Source: Alligator mississippiensis
Lineage: Eukaryota > Chordata > Crocodylia > Alligatoridae
Reading direction: 5' to 3'
DNA: 64,000 bases
Assembly: GCF_030867095.1 (NCBI RefSeq)
Contig: NW_026775411.1
Coordinates: forward strand, 39,117 to 103,116
Part shown: piece by piece, positions 11,117 to 21,493 of the stretch
Layout of the letters: each line of letters opens with the position of its first letter
Position numbering within the stretch: position 1 is the first letter of the stretch
Program-made: the position numbers and the translations under genes
Notes under the pieces: generated by a model
Seen by the model: the letters and a program-made list of their open reading frames with translations, nothing else
Databases searched by the model: none
What the model was told of the DNA's origin: nothing

Positions 11117-11881
11117 AAGTTAATGGACGGGGGCCAATAAATGCCTGTAATCTAAGGAAAAGAATTAGACAACAGTGTGAAGTATGTAACCAGTTCAAAA
11201 TTTCACCCAAAAATCAGTATGCGTATAATTATCTTAAAAGTGACTATTTCAACCCAGGTGAAACATGGCAAGTGGATCTAATGGGGCCTTTAACAGATGC
11301 AAAAAGGTTCCCAAGTGGACTGGTAGTAGTGGATATGGGAACAAGAATGATTAATTGTGTTCCACTAAAACATACCACAGCTAATGATGTTGTAAAAGCA
11401 TTAGAAAAAATTGGTGGTTCATGGAAGATCCCAAAACAAATTGCTACAGATGGTGATCTTCCATTTCAAAGTAAAGGATTTATTGAATGGTGCCGAAATA
11501 ACAATATAGAACACCATGTGCACACTCCTTATCATCCACAATCTAATGGGGTTGTGGAGAGACACTGGTATTTTGAAGACACAATTGAAAACAAATTTAA
11601 AATCAAGTTCTTTAAAAAACTGGGATGCAGTATTGCATGTAACCTTAATTCAGTGCGATAATGATAAGACCATGTGGTTGAAACACGAAAAGAAAGAGTT
11701 TCCAGTGTGGACATATAAGTATAAGAAAGGTGATAAAGTGTGGATACACCTACCCAAAGAAGAAAAAGTAACAAAAGGTGGAATTGAACAATTGGGGAAA
11801 CGTCCCAACACTTATTTTTGTTTAACTGAGGAAAATCAAACAATATTAGTACACCAAAGTTGGCTAACCTCACGAAGCTAG
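11086..11881 (+). pseudogene. ERV-1 integrase (pol, third part)
   Basis: The integrase cuts and joins viral cDNA ends to host DNA. The zinc-binding Cys pair is CEVC near 11,178. The catalytic core shows Asp in TWQVDLMGPL (about 11,270), Asp in IATDGDLPF (about 11,448), and Glu in SNGVVERHW (about 11,554). The core frame stops at 11,661. The C-terminal domain (KYKKGDKVWIHLP near 11,720, ending SWLTSRS) lies in another frame, so there is a frameshift or deletion near 11,620-11,660. The gene is dead but recognisable throughout. Confidence 0.85.
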
Positions 11882-11903
11882 GCCTCACAAGGACCTAAGC
11901 AAT

Positions 11904-11921
11904 CATTTAATTTTGTTACAG
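11904..11921 (+). promoter_or_regulatory. Env splice acceptor
   Basis: A pyrimidine-rich run ends in TTTTGTTACAG at 11,921, followed at once by the env frame, which has no ATG of its own near the start. This is the expected acceptor for a spliced env message using the LTR donor at 6,937. Confidence 0.6.
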
Positions 11922-13968
11922 GTGTCAAGGATTGAAGTGGCAACAGTGGGAGATCAAGGATGAAAATGATCCCAGAGATGAAAACTGGATGTGGCTAACC
12001 AATGCAACATTATGCAGACCAGTGCATAGACCACCCAACGTGATTCTGGGATATAATGCTGATGTATGGAATCTCACAATACCAGGTTATTCCCTTAAAT
12101 GTCATATTCCTTGGGAAGGACCATGGAACCCCTCCAAATTATTAAATTCTCGTGATATAATTAATGGACCATATCCATATGGCATTAAATTAACAGAAGC
12201 AGGGATAAATGAAACTGAGTACTATCCAACACCATGGGGTTTTGTGAGAACACACCCAAAAAAAGGTGTATTTGGGGTAAAATTAACTATTATACCAGTA
12301 GGGTTATTTGAAAATGCTCCAGTAGACCCCTATGGTATCATCCAATGTAAGTGGAATAAACTTTTCTGGAAACCTAACACTGTCCAGAACAGTGGCCGGC
12401 TTACCACTAGCACTTGGTGTCGGACTATAGTACATACTAGAAAAGGGATATTACCTTATCTCTTAATTATAAGGGATCCACCGCACCAAGAACAAAGCGC
12501 AATAGCCTGGCATTTAAAATCTCCTGAATATTCCCGCACTGCCACGCGCATTACATATAACATTAACTGCACGCAACCACAAAGAAAGCGCAGGTCAGTC
12601 TGGACAGACTGGGCACAGCAAAATCAAGATAAAGAATGGGAAGAAACAGTAAAACCTGAATTCATGTCACTTTTGGGATTTGCCACTACACATGTGACCA
12701 TTACAAAAAACATTACACAAAGAATGCAAAATTTCATAACATTAATTGAACAACATGAAAATATCACTAATTCTAACATAAGGAAAATCCAAGCTAGATT
12801 ACAGTTCATCACCTGTACACAATTTCATGAATCCAGCACCTTTGAACAACTTATTGTAACAAATTTAAAGAAAAAATTCACAGATGCTGGACATACACCT
12901 TATGTAGAATGTCATAGTTAAATAGCATAATTATTTAGTCACGAAAATCAGGGAAGTGTACAATGGCTTTGTTCAGTGAACCCACTAATGGGTTGGACAG
13001 TACGTACCCGCATTGGAGGAAAACATACAGGTACATTACCCACCATGCGGTGTACCAAGCATAATTGCACACAAGTAAACACCAACCAAGTAAAATTAAA
13101 TGATAAATCTTCTGAATTGGAAGCATGGAATCAAACCCATATTGTGCAATGTGCTGATTGCAAATGTAAAATCTACACTAAAACTGTTCAAGTAAACATA
13201 TTAAACTATGATTATGCTTTTGACTTAACCCCCCAAGATGAAGCAACGCAGTATTATGAAAGAGCAGAAATGGGATATGATATTCCTCAACTCCAGCCCT
13301 GTAAGCAAGAGGGTCAGTTCTGGAGAGATACAGGGGAAATAATGGAAATAAAATATAATATCCCTCAAGACTCACCCTGTGAGCCTGGAGCTCAGTTATG
13401 GAGAGACACATTTGCAAGGAAATGTGTGTGCATAATAGAGCGAAAAATTAATAATCTACACTCCAGTATGGAAGTAGTACTTTGGTCCAAAACAGGTATC
13501 CCATGGATCGCTGCAGATCATTGGAGCACGACTGAGGAGAATAAGGTGCATTCCCAACTATCTGCGTGGGACATTGACTTGCAGGAATTAAATTTGACTC
13601 ATATATCGTTTAACTTGGAAACTGGACAATTAGTGATGTTGTCAAAGGACTATGGAGAACACATTACTTACCTGAAATTACTCAACGCCAGCAAGATCCT
13701 CAATGCACCATCTGCTTCGGTGTTAGAAGGACTAGCCACGATTGGAAATGCAGCGGGGAATGGTGTTAAATCTACTATACATGAAATAGGATCGATAGGA
13801 CAACAAGTATGGAACACTATAAAGACTGTATTTTTGGGAAAATGGGTGATATATGTTATAATAAGCATCATAGGATTGTTTGGGTTAATCATTTTTGGAA
13901 AATTAATTTTGTGTATGTTGTCATGGAATCATCATAATAAGTTTGTAAGGCTTAGTAATGAAATATAA
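11922..13968 (+). pseudogene. ERV-1 envelope glycoprotein, broken
   Basis: One frame runs from the acceptor to 13,968, interrupted by TAA codons at 12,919 and 12,928. The order is a surface-like part with several N-glycosylation motifs, a basic RKRR cleavage site near 12,585, a long ectodomain with many Cys, and a membrane anchor at about 13,843-13,910 (hydrophobic Ile/Val/Leu/Gly run) with a short tail. No classic hydrophobic fusion peptide follows the RKRR site directly, and I do not see the usual CX6CC motif. I cannot place it in a known Env class. The leader appears to come from the LTR exon. With two stops it cannot give the full glycoprotein. Confidence 0.8.
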
Positions 13969-13989
13969 TTGTAATCAAACTGCCTAATG

Positions 13990-14002
13990 GGCACGGGGGG
14001 AT
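13990..14002 (+). other. Polypurine tract
   Basis: The sequence GGGCACGGGGGGA stands directly before TGTCATATTG, the likely start of the 3' LTR. This is the expected primer for plus-strand synthesis and fixes the LTR left edge at 14,003. Confidence 0.65.
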
Positions 14003-15061
14003 GTCATATTGAATGAAATAGTTTGAATGTTTGTAAAGGTTCCCCATTAGCCAGTTTCAGGAAGAAGATAAGATTTGTCTCCTTATCTAGTTGTTTGTTT
14101 TGGGGACTACGTGCAAAAGGTCCTGACTTTGCTTCAAGTCTTAATTTAAATTTAATCTTTTAGAAATCTTTTACAAAGAGAGCAAATATCCTGAATTCCA
14201 AGAGATCAAACCCTGAGGCCTTTTGACCAGGTTGGTAAGAAAAGGGCATTTGCAGTGATATGGAAGTTTCCCAAAGGTAATTTAAAATGTTCAACGAAGG
14301 TAAAAGAATCTGTTGAGTAAGATCCGAGCCCAAATTTGGGAGCAGTGATATATTGAGTAGGAGGAGCCCACTGACGGCAGCTCGCTCAATAAAAACCGTA
14401 ACTTACTGTCCCAATTTGGAGGTGACTATACTTGTAGAACAACGAAGGAAAAATCGCAAGTATAGCCCGGGTCAGACTGATCACCTGAACCACCCTCTCC
14501 GTGAACACAAATCTCCTAGTTCACGCGGAAGCCGCGGAGCACCTGAAAAGGACTGAAGGAAGGGGACTTAGTCCTATCACTGCTGAAGCCAGCCTATTGA
14601 ATTGTATTGCTGAGCCCATTTCATTGAACCGTACTACTGAGGCCAACCCATTAAATCGTACTACTGAGGAATGAAACCATAGTTTGGTATTTGGCTTCTC
14701 GGAATTCTAGGATTGTAAGTATAATATGAAAAATAATAGTATTGATTCAAATTTAACTTTTAGTTGCAATTGTAGTTGTTTTTGTAACACTAATTCTTAT
14801 AGTATTGTTTGGGAAGGAAGTGCATTCGGAGCATTGTTTCTGATATATGTAATTATTGTGTTTTTAATGTTTGTGGTGTTTCTTAAAGCTAAGCAGTGTT
14901 ATATACGTAGCAAAGAGTTTTAAAATAAAATTCTGTTGTATAAATTAAGTGTGTAATCATTGTGAAATCGTGCAATCAGTTAACTACTCCCCCAGCCAGT
15001 GCATCAAAACGAATCAGTAAATTGTGTGGGATTTTCTCTATTCCATAACCCACTAGAGACA
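14003..15061 (+). repeat. ERV-1 3' LTR, full length
   Basis: About 1,059 bases from TG (14,003) to CA (15,061). A GATA-type palindrome (GATAAG...CTTATC) lies near 14,070. AATAAAAA at 14,388 could be a TATA-like box or a poly(A) signal; a second AATAAA is at 14,924. The segment from 14,419 is shared with the 5' LTR. It includes the splice donor at 14,715 and the small frame at 14,726-14,923. The shared tail reads CACTAGAGACA. Confidence 0.85.
14726..14923 (+). CDS. Small LTR-encoded membrane protein frame
   Basis: A 65-codon frame inside the LTR starts nine bases after the splice donor. It predicts a Cys/Ser/Asn-rich N-terminal part, a hydrophobic span (FGALFLIYVIIVFLMFVVFL, roughly residues 34-53), and a basic tail ending in KEF. 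Its stop overlaps an AATAAA. The 5' LTR counterpart has an in-frame TAG near 7,033. MMTV Sag is a known precedent for an LTR-coded membrane protein, but there is no sequence similarity that I can see. It may be a chance frame. Confidence 0.35.
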   Translation: MKNNSIDSNLTFSCNCSCFCNTNSYSIVWEGSAFGALFLIYVIIVFLMFVVFLKAKQCYIRSKEF

Positions 15062-15093
15062 TCCTGGAATGCCTCCCTAACACCAGCAGGATA

Positions 15094-15473
15094 ATGTCTC
15101 CCTGACACTTGTAAGATAGCAAGAAGTTCAGAAAAAGGTCTCATTAGAATGCTAAAAATCACACCCCTGGGCAGAGCAAAAGTATGTTAAAGAAACATAT
15201 ATGTATGTAAATGAAATACATGGCTAAACCATAGGTATAGAGACGTGCTCAGTAGAGAACGTCTTATGTCAGTGGCTTGTAACCAATCACTGAGCGATAG
15301 ACTTGCAAACATATGTATAAAAGGTACCCAAAGGTAGAAACTGGTGGTGCTTGCTTTGCAAAAGATTGCCAAGCACCCCTCTCTGCGCTGACTTGAAACA
15401 ATAAAGATTAAGTTGGATCCTCCACCCCTGTGTGTTTATTGGCAAAAGCGCACCGGGCACGAACTCACACTGT
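15094..15473 (+). repeat. LTR-like unit next to ERV-1
   Basis: The order CCAAT (near 15,281), TATAAAAGG (near 15,315) and AATAAA (near 15,401) within about 120 bases is typical of an LTR, and the segment runs from TGTCTCCCTGACAC to CGAACTCACA. No internal retroviral sequence follows. It differs from the ERV-1 LTR. ERV-1 may have landed beside or within it. Confidence 0.45.
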
Positions 15474-15984
15474 CCTTTGGAGACAACACTGGCAGCGCCC
15501 AAGATCCCCCCAAACACCCCGAGATCGGTGCCACCCTGGTCTTACCGCCTCCACCAGCACCTCCCTGCCCCCGGGCACACGGGCTCTGCCCAGGGCAGGA
15601 CCTGACCTGCAACTAAAGCAAGAGAGAGGAAGAAAAGCAAAGCCCCGCACGAGAGGAGCTGGACCCCTGTCGCGGGACCCCCAGCCCGAGGCTGCCCCAT
15701 CGGCCCCCGCCTGGCCCGGTGGTCGGGGGGCGGGATGCAGACTTGGGTGTGCACGGGGAGCAGGGGGCGTTTGCACCGGTGGTGGTGGTGGGGGGGAGTG
15801 TCGTTGCAGCACCCCTTCCCGCCGGAGTGCCCGGGCCCGGGGAGGGCCGGGGCTGCAGCCCTGCTACCCCCACCCCCACCCCTATGGGGCTGAGCTGGGG
15901 CCGGCTCCCCTCTGCTCTTCCCGGGACCCCTGAGGGCTCCAGACCTTCCCCCCGCCGCCAGCCCAGCCTGCCCCATGGCCGGGC
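15474..15984. other. GC-rich spacer
   Basis: GC-rich DNA with many CpGs and poly-G/C runs. Overlapping open frames on both strands reflect base composition. No gene or domain is recognised. Confidence 0.4.
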
Positions 15985-17218
15985 GGGATCATGTGCGTAT
16001 GTGCGTGTTTGTGTTTGCACGCACAAGTGTGAGCTTGCATGTTCCTGTGCGTGCATGCGTTTGTGCTTGCATGTCCTTGTCTGTCCATGCATGTGTTTGT
16101 GCATGCACACACGAGTGTGTGTCTGCATTCGCGTGTATGCATCTGTCTGCGTACACGCGTGTACATGTCTCCATGCATGCATGTGTGCAGGCACATGTCT
16201 CCATGCATGCACGTGTGTGTGCAGGTGTGTCTCTGTGCAGGCATGTATGTGCATGCATGTGTCCAGGTGCACATGTGCATGTTTGCATGCACACACATGC
16301 ATGTGTCTGTGCATGCATGCGTCTGCATGCATGAGTTTGTGCTTATGTGTGTCTGCTTGCATACATCTGTGTGAATGCATACGCGAGCATGTGTGCATGT
16401 GTTTCTGCATGCACATGTGAGCCTGCATGTCCCGGTGTGCCTACATTTATGTGTGTGCATGCCTGCATGCACATGTGCATGCCTGCATGCACGTGTCTGT
16501 GTGCATTCATGTGTGTGCATGTGTGCATGTGCACCTGTGCATGCTTATGTGTGCATGCACAAGTCTGCATGCATGAGTGTGCTTGTAGGTTTCTGTATGC
16601 ATGTGTGTGCATGTGTATGTATCTATGTGCGTGCATGTGTCTGCGCACATCTGTGTGCATGTTTGTGCATGCGTGTGTTCTTGCATGTCTGTGTGTATAT
16701 GCATGTCTGTGTGCATGTATCCGTGTACATGTGTGTGTTCCTGCATGTGCCTGTGCGTGCATGTGTGTATGTGCATGTCTGTGTCAATTCATATGTACCT
16801 CTGTGTGCCTGTTCATGAGTCTGCATGTGTACATATCTGTGTTCATGTGTGTGCCTGCATGCATGTGTGCATGCATATGTGCATGTGTGTGTGCATGTGT
16901 GTATGTGTGTGCACCTGTGTTTGTGCGTGTGCTCCTCTCTGCATGTGTACATGCCTGTCTGTGCATGTGTGTCTGTGTTCATAGCAGGGAGAGTGTATTT
17001 GTCTGTGTGTCCATGTGCAGAGAGTGAGTGTGTAGAGTGCATGCCTGCCTGCATGTGTCTATCCACGTGTGTGTGTGTGCATGCATCTGTGTTCATGGCA
17101 TGGAGAGTGTGTTAATGTGTCCACGTGCAGAGCAAGTGAATAGAGTGCACACCCATCTCTCTCTGTGTGCATGTGTCTGTGCGTGCGTGTGCCTGCATGT
17201 ATGTGTGTGTGTTCATGG
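15985..17218. repeat. TG/CATG low-complexity array
   Basis: About 1.2 kb of degenerate alternating purine-pyrimidine repeats built from TGTGTG, GCATG and TGTCTG units. Stop codons are rare in most frames, which creates long artificial Cys/His/Met/Thr-rich frames on both strands. From about 16,980 it grades into longer repeats containing CATGGCAGGGAGA and CAGAG boxes. Such DNA can adopt Z-form and is often length-variable. Confidence 0.9.
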
Positions 17219-17344
17219 CAGGGAGAATATGCTTGTGCCTGCGTGCCCATCCCCATGCCTCAGCCCAGTCTGTCTGTCCACTGCAATCTCAGGGGTGTCC
17301 CTCCTGCCAGTACTGTGAAGCCCCACTCCTACCCCTTCAGAATA

Positions 17345-17618
17345 AAACCCACCACGAGCCACTTTTCCTTTATTATATTTTAATATAATCTTCTTGGGTG
17401 GAAGCAAAACAAGGCTCAAGCCATTCTCCAGACTGGGGGCAGGGAACCCAGCAATGGGACAAGGACAGCCCTCACTCCTGCCTAAAACAGACCATTCCAG
17501 TACAACCCCCTCCCTCCCATTCATATAAATTAAGTCTCTCTCTCCTGGGAAAGCAGCAGGTGTAGAAGAACAGCTCTAAAAATATAACATGTCTTGCATT
17601 AGCCCCCAAAACACATCT
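17345..17618 (-). other. Candidate 3' UTR of the minus-strand gene
   Basis: On the minus strand an AATAAA lies near 17,368, downstream of the stop of the candidate last exon. No other gene is seen. Confidence 0.3.
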
Positions 17619-17920
17619 TCAAAGTTCAACCACAACCATGCCTGCGGCCCTGCCCCCTCTACACGGAGTCCTCTGGGTGTGGGTGCACGTGAAGCTGTGC
17701 AGGCAGGTCTCTGAGAGGGGAGGGGCAGGTCCTCGAGGAGCCTCCCCACAGCAAGGTCGCTCCTGGGGCCAGTTAATGCTGACCTGGACCGAGGCCTCCA
17801 GCACGTCCCGCTTGCAGTCGAAGTCGCCGTTGATGTGGCTGATGGACTGCTCCTCCACCACCCAGAGCTGGCAGCTGGTCTGCGGGATCAGTCGTGCATC
17901 ATGGCTCACGTTGATCACCG
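17619..17920 (-). CDS. Candidate last coding exon, unknown gene
   Basis: On the minus strand a pyrimidine-rich acceptor (CTCCTGTTCACAG) precedes an open frame beginning [16 protein letters not shown] and running to a stop at 17,619. The first part ([33 protein letters not shown]) has balanced, protein-like composition; the last 40 residues are Pro/Arg/Gly-rich and less convincing, so the true end may be earlier or spliced. The phase fits the exon at 19,184-19,314. I do not recognise the family. Confidence 0.35.
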
Positions 17921-18383
17921 CTGTGAACAGGAGACAGGAGGCAAAGCATGAGCGGGGTGGGAGGCAAAGCAGAGGCCATTTCCATACTGAAGGAGAATGG
18001 AAAGACCCCACGTTTTCCCCATCAGCCACTGCCAGGACAGGGCTGGGCAGTGAAGGGCACGACTGGGACCCAACGGGGACCCTGGCAGGAGGGCACTGCT
18101 TGTAGTATACAAACCCTCCCGTGGAACCCACGGGCCCACCCCCAGCCAAGTAACCCTTCTGCTTCCCTGCAGCCCCTTGACGGGAACCCCATCCATGCCA
18201 GCCGGGATCTGACCCATGCACCTGTTACTACCTTCCTCTGCCTGACAGATGGGACCCATGAGGCCACCCCAGCCCAGTATCGCCATCCACCCTTCAATCC
18301 GATCCATGGGCCCAGTATTCCCCCAACCCCGGCCTCCTCTGACCAGGGCAGTGGACACCTCCCACAGCGCTGCTTCCACTCAC

Positions 18384-18455
18384 CTCCATGTACGTGCTGG
18401 CAGCATCACCCAAGGGATCGATTGACTCAATGCACAGATGATTTGTGGGTTCATT
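18384..18455 (-). CDS. Candidate 72-bp exon, unknown
   Basis: The minus strand shows acceptor CTTCCCCAG, 24 codons (NEPTNHLCIESIDPLGDAAS...), and donor GGAG|GTGAGT. Splice sites are good, but the phase does not fit a direct join to either neighbour, so it is an alternative exon, part of a different transcript, or chance. Confidence 0.25.
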
Positions 18456-19183
18456 CTGGGGAAGTGACAGATCCCCAAAAGAAGCCAGGAGTCCTGAGCC
18501 ACAGAGCCTTCCTCCCACCCCTTCCCTCCTTCCCTCAGCTAGAAACAGGACCCAGGAGTCCTCCCAAACCATGCCCCTCACTAGGGCATGCTGGACAGCA
18601 CTCCTTTCGAAGAGCCAGAGCAGGGCACAACCTGCAAGTCCTGGTCCTCACGCCTGCTCTGCTCTAACGCGCTTCCTTCCCAGAGCAGCGAACCCGACAC
18701 AGCCCCGTTCCCATCCCCTGGGTCCATCAGCCTCCCTGCAGGTCAGCTCAGCAAACATCACACGGGTTGTCTGCCCCCCAGGGAGGAAAGAAAAGGGCCC
18801 TGAGATAAGTGGGGTGAAAGGAGCGTCCAATCCCTCCTCCTTCCCCAAAATGCCAGGATCCAACTTCCCACCCACCTCCCTCCACTAACAGCAGCTCAAG
18901 GTCCTGTGCTCCCACCCAGGGCAAGGGCAATGCGCTCCCACCCAGGGCAAGTCTCCGCTCCCCGCCCCAGCTCTCCCCTGCATGGCCAGACCCACAGCGC
19001 TCCCAGGGCCACAGCTCCAGCCTCTCCCTGACTTCTTCCTCAGTGGCCAGCCCTCACTCCTGGATTCCCAGCCTGTCTCCCCTTTGCCTCAGCCCTCACA
19101 TCCTGATCAGCCCCCTGCACCCTCAGGCCCTAGCTCCTCCATACTCACCCTCTCCCCCCTGCCTGGAAGCCCCAGCCCCACAC

Positions 19184-19314
19184 CTGACAGCCTGCAGATC
19201 TGCATGGTGAGGGCATGGCTCTCAAGGCTGAAGTGCCCCAGGCACTTGTGAGCATCCTGGTAGGGCAGGTGGATTTGTTTCGGCCACGTTTTCCTCCAAA
19301 TCGGACTTGGTGAT
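19184..19314 (-). CDS. Candidate internal exon, unknown gene
   Basis: The minus-strand acceptor TTCTGCACCAG and donor TCAG|GTGTGG bound 131 bases with one open phase (…[18 protein letters not shown]…). Its end phase matches the start of the exon at 17,920, supporting one gene. The protein family is not recognised. Confidence 0.3.
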
Positions 19315-19579
19315 CTGGTGCAGAATGACACTAATTCTACAAGGCCGTGAAGTAATGAATCTTGCAGCATTTCATTTTGAGAAAGATAACGGAGAATACC
19401 AAACAGCGGTGGTTCCCCTACTGTAATGCACTTCTTTGATAGTAAAAGGTCTCTCTCTAAAGTACTCTATTGCTCATGTATGATAGTGGATTTACATGAT
19501 TCTGCTTATACAAGTTTAACTTATTACACGTTTATAGCTAGACAGTGTCAAGAAAATCCTGAGCCTTATTGTAGAATAG

Positions 19580-20440
19580 GGTAAGTCCTGCCTGGATCTT
19601 GTCCATCATCAGGTATGAAAGGCCAGCTCCTTCCTCCTCTTCACTCTCCCCAAATCTGAACCTCCATCATTTTCACTCTCCTGGTGAACCAGCTTCGTCT
19701 TCATCTGCTTCATCCTCCTCATCCCCTTCTGAAAGGCAGGTAAATTAATTCCTTACAGCTTTGCTTAAACCTCAAAGGCTTGTTTGTAAACTCATCTTAA
19801 ATGAGCTTCTGAAATCTGACTCAATTCAGCTACAAAACCTTCTCCAGAAATCTTAAAAAAAAGACAGGACAAGTAACATCCCGCTTTTTCCTCTTTCTAT
19901 AGGAAGAGAAAACACAGAACTGAATGTGCCACAGCATCGAATATGAGATGATGGGTACGGAAAAAAAAAAGCTTTTGGTACCAGCAATAAAATAACTGCT
20001 TTTGTAAAGTTATATCTCAGTGTAAAGATGTGTGCTCACATTTTCCTAAGCGCAGCTCTCCTTTAACCGTGCACAGCATCCATGACTACTCTCTTTGCAA
20101 GTGCATTGCCCCCCACCCCGCATTACCCAATAGGAGCAGTATGTGATACCGCCCTTCACCTGACACACGGAGCTGATTTGTGCTCCAGCACTTCCACAGT
20201 CACTTTAGTCTCAATTTTGTATTTAGATCCTGACTGAATGGCATAACTAATGACTGCATGTTTAGAGAAGTCACCCTCATCATCTTCATCTTCTGAGTTG
20301 GGGGCCTCATTACCTTCCTGATCAAATCAATCTAGGTAGGTGATCTCCTGAAGCAGCTCAAAAATCCTTTCCCTGTAATCCTTTAGGTTTGTGATGGCAC
20401 AGCTGAAGAAGTCCAGGTCTTCAAGTTTTTAAGATTTTGC
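19580..20440 (-). pseudogene. ANP32E-like pseudogene
   Basis: On the minus strand, 20,440-20,270 reads LKNLEDLDFFSCAITNL, then KDYRERIFELLQEITYLD, a TGA stop, and FDQEGNEAPNSEDEDD. This is the end of the leucine-rich repeat and the start of the acidic tail of an ANP32 protein, closest in my memory to ANP32E (a histone H2A.Z chaperone). A second acidic piece lies at 19,735-19,590 (EGDEEDEADEDEAGSPGE, then GLSYLM). About 530 bases separate the two, with an acceptor-like CTGCCTTTCAG before the second, so intron remnants may remain. The stop and the gaps show it is dead. Confidence 0.55.
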
Positions 20441-21050
20441 TAAAAATGAATTAAAATTGCTCACGGAGATGAAATAACTACTTGGTACGTCCAAGTATTG
20501 CGCTCCTGCCTCCTAAATGTCACTGACTTTGCTGGCTACCTCCCACCACCTCTTCTCCGTTGCTGTTTCCCATTGTACAGAGCTCATGTAAGAAGTCTTT
20601 GTGCTGACAATCAACATCCCTTCCCCAGAAGATCAGACACTCTCTCTACGCTTCCTTTGAAACAGGTTTGACCCACTTTCCATCCCATTGAAATGTGTGT
20701 CTTTGCTGCTGGATGCCCCAAAAGTACATGTGTCTTCAGAAATACGATCCTATAATCACCCAGGGAGATGCAAAGCTCTCCCATTCCCTGAGGTCGGCAC
20801 AGCCAACTGTCCCAGTGCCGATCCTGCCATGCCTGGTGCACAGACAGCTTTCCATGGCCTGAATGGGGCAGCTGTGGATGTGACGATAGAGGTAATCCTG
20901 CTTAGAGGAGATCTGGGTTCTGCAGTCCATTGTAGTCACGAGTCGGCTTGTGTGAGTAGGAAGCTTCGGAGCCACCTCGGAGACCCGGCCATAGGGTATA
21001 ATGGGGAATCAGTGAAATATCGACAGCTTTGTTGTTTTTTTGTCTGATTT
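20441..21050. other. No gene seen
   Basis: Mixed sequence between the ANP32E-like remnant and the tandem repeats. The short frames have no recognisable domains. Confidence 0.4.
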
Positions 21051-21493
21051 GGGTGAAACTTGCAGGGATGGTAGCCCCTGTTGAGAGCATGAAGCCTGCC
21101 ACGTTTCAAGAAGATCGGTGCAGGGGCTCGAGGGAACTGCACCCCACATTCTTGAAAGCAAAACTCACGTCACGTGTATGTGTTACGCCACAGCCGGGTG
21201 AAAACTGCAGGGGCGGTAGCCTTGCCGAGGCCATGAAACCTGCCAAGCTTCAAGACGATTGGTGCAGGGTTTTGGGGGAACTGCACCTCGAGCTGCTGAC
21301 AGGCAAAACTCGTGACATAGATGACTGTGTGTGTTAAGGTGCAGCGGGCTGGAAACTGCAGCGATGGTGGCCCCTGCTGCGGCCACGAGGCCTGCCAGCT
21401 GGCGAGGAGATCGGTGCAGGGCTTCTGGGCTCGGGGGCCTGCACCTCTGGCTGCTGACAGGCAAAACTCGTGACATGGGTGCTTGTGCAACTG
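21051..21493 (+). repeat. Three-unit tandem repeat, about 145-150 bp
   Basis: Three diverged units start near 21,051, 21,191 and 21,341. Each contains GAAAACTGCAGGG-like, CCTGCCA, GATCGGTGCAGGG-like and GGCAAAACTCGTGACAT-like blocks in the same order. It looks like a small satellite or a repeated piece of a larger element. Confidence 0.75.

Larger units (their letters stand above)
6641..15061 (+). mobile_element. ERV-1: endogenous retrovirus with gag, pro, pol, env
   Basis: A nearly complete provirus. Order is partial 5' LTR, PBS, gag, pro, RT, RNase H, integrase, env, polypurine tract, 3' LTR. The 643-base segment shared by the two LTRs differs at about 13 places by eye (about 2 %), so insertion was fairly recent for a slowly evolving genome. 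Gag is open throughout. Pol and env are broken by frameshifts and stop codons. Gag has no CCHC knuckle. Protease and polymerase share one frame reached by a -1 shift. The primer site fits tRNA-Ser. This mix does not match any standard retroviral genus that I can name; a distant class III-like placement is possible. No clear target-site duplication is seen. Confidence 0.93.

Noticed and set aside
14003-15061. LTR starting at 14,423 (TGACTATAC) instead of 14,003
   Set aside because: No polypurine tract precedes 14,423, while a good one precedes 14,003. The shorter match only reflects the truncated 5' copy.
15985-17250. Many long Cys/His/Met/Thr-rich open frames on both strands
   Set aside because: They are produced by the TG/CATG repeat, which rarely makes stop codons. 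All frames overlap and have no domain.
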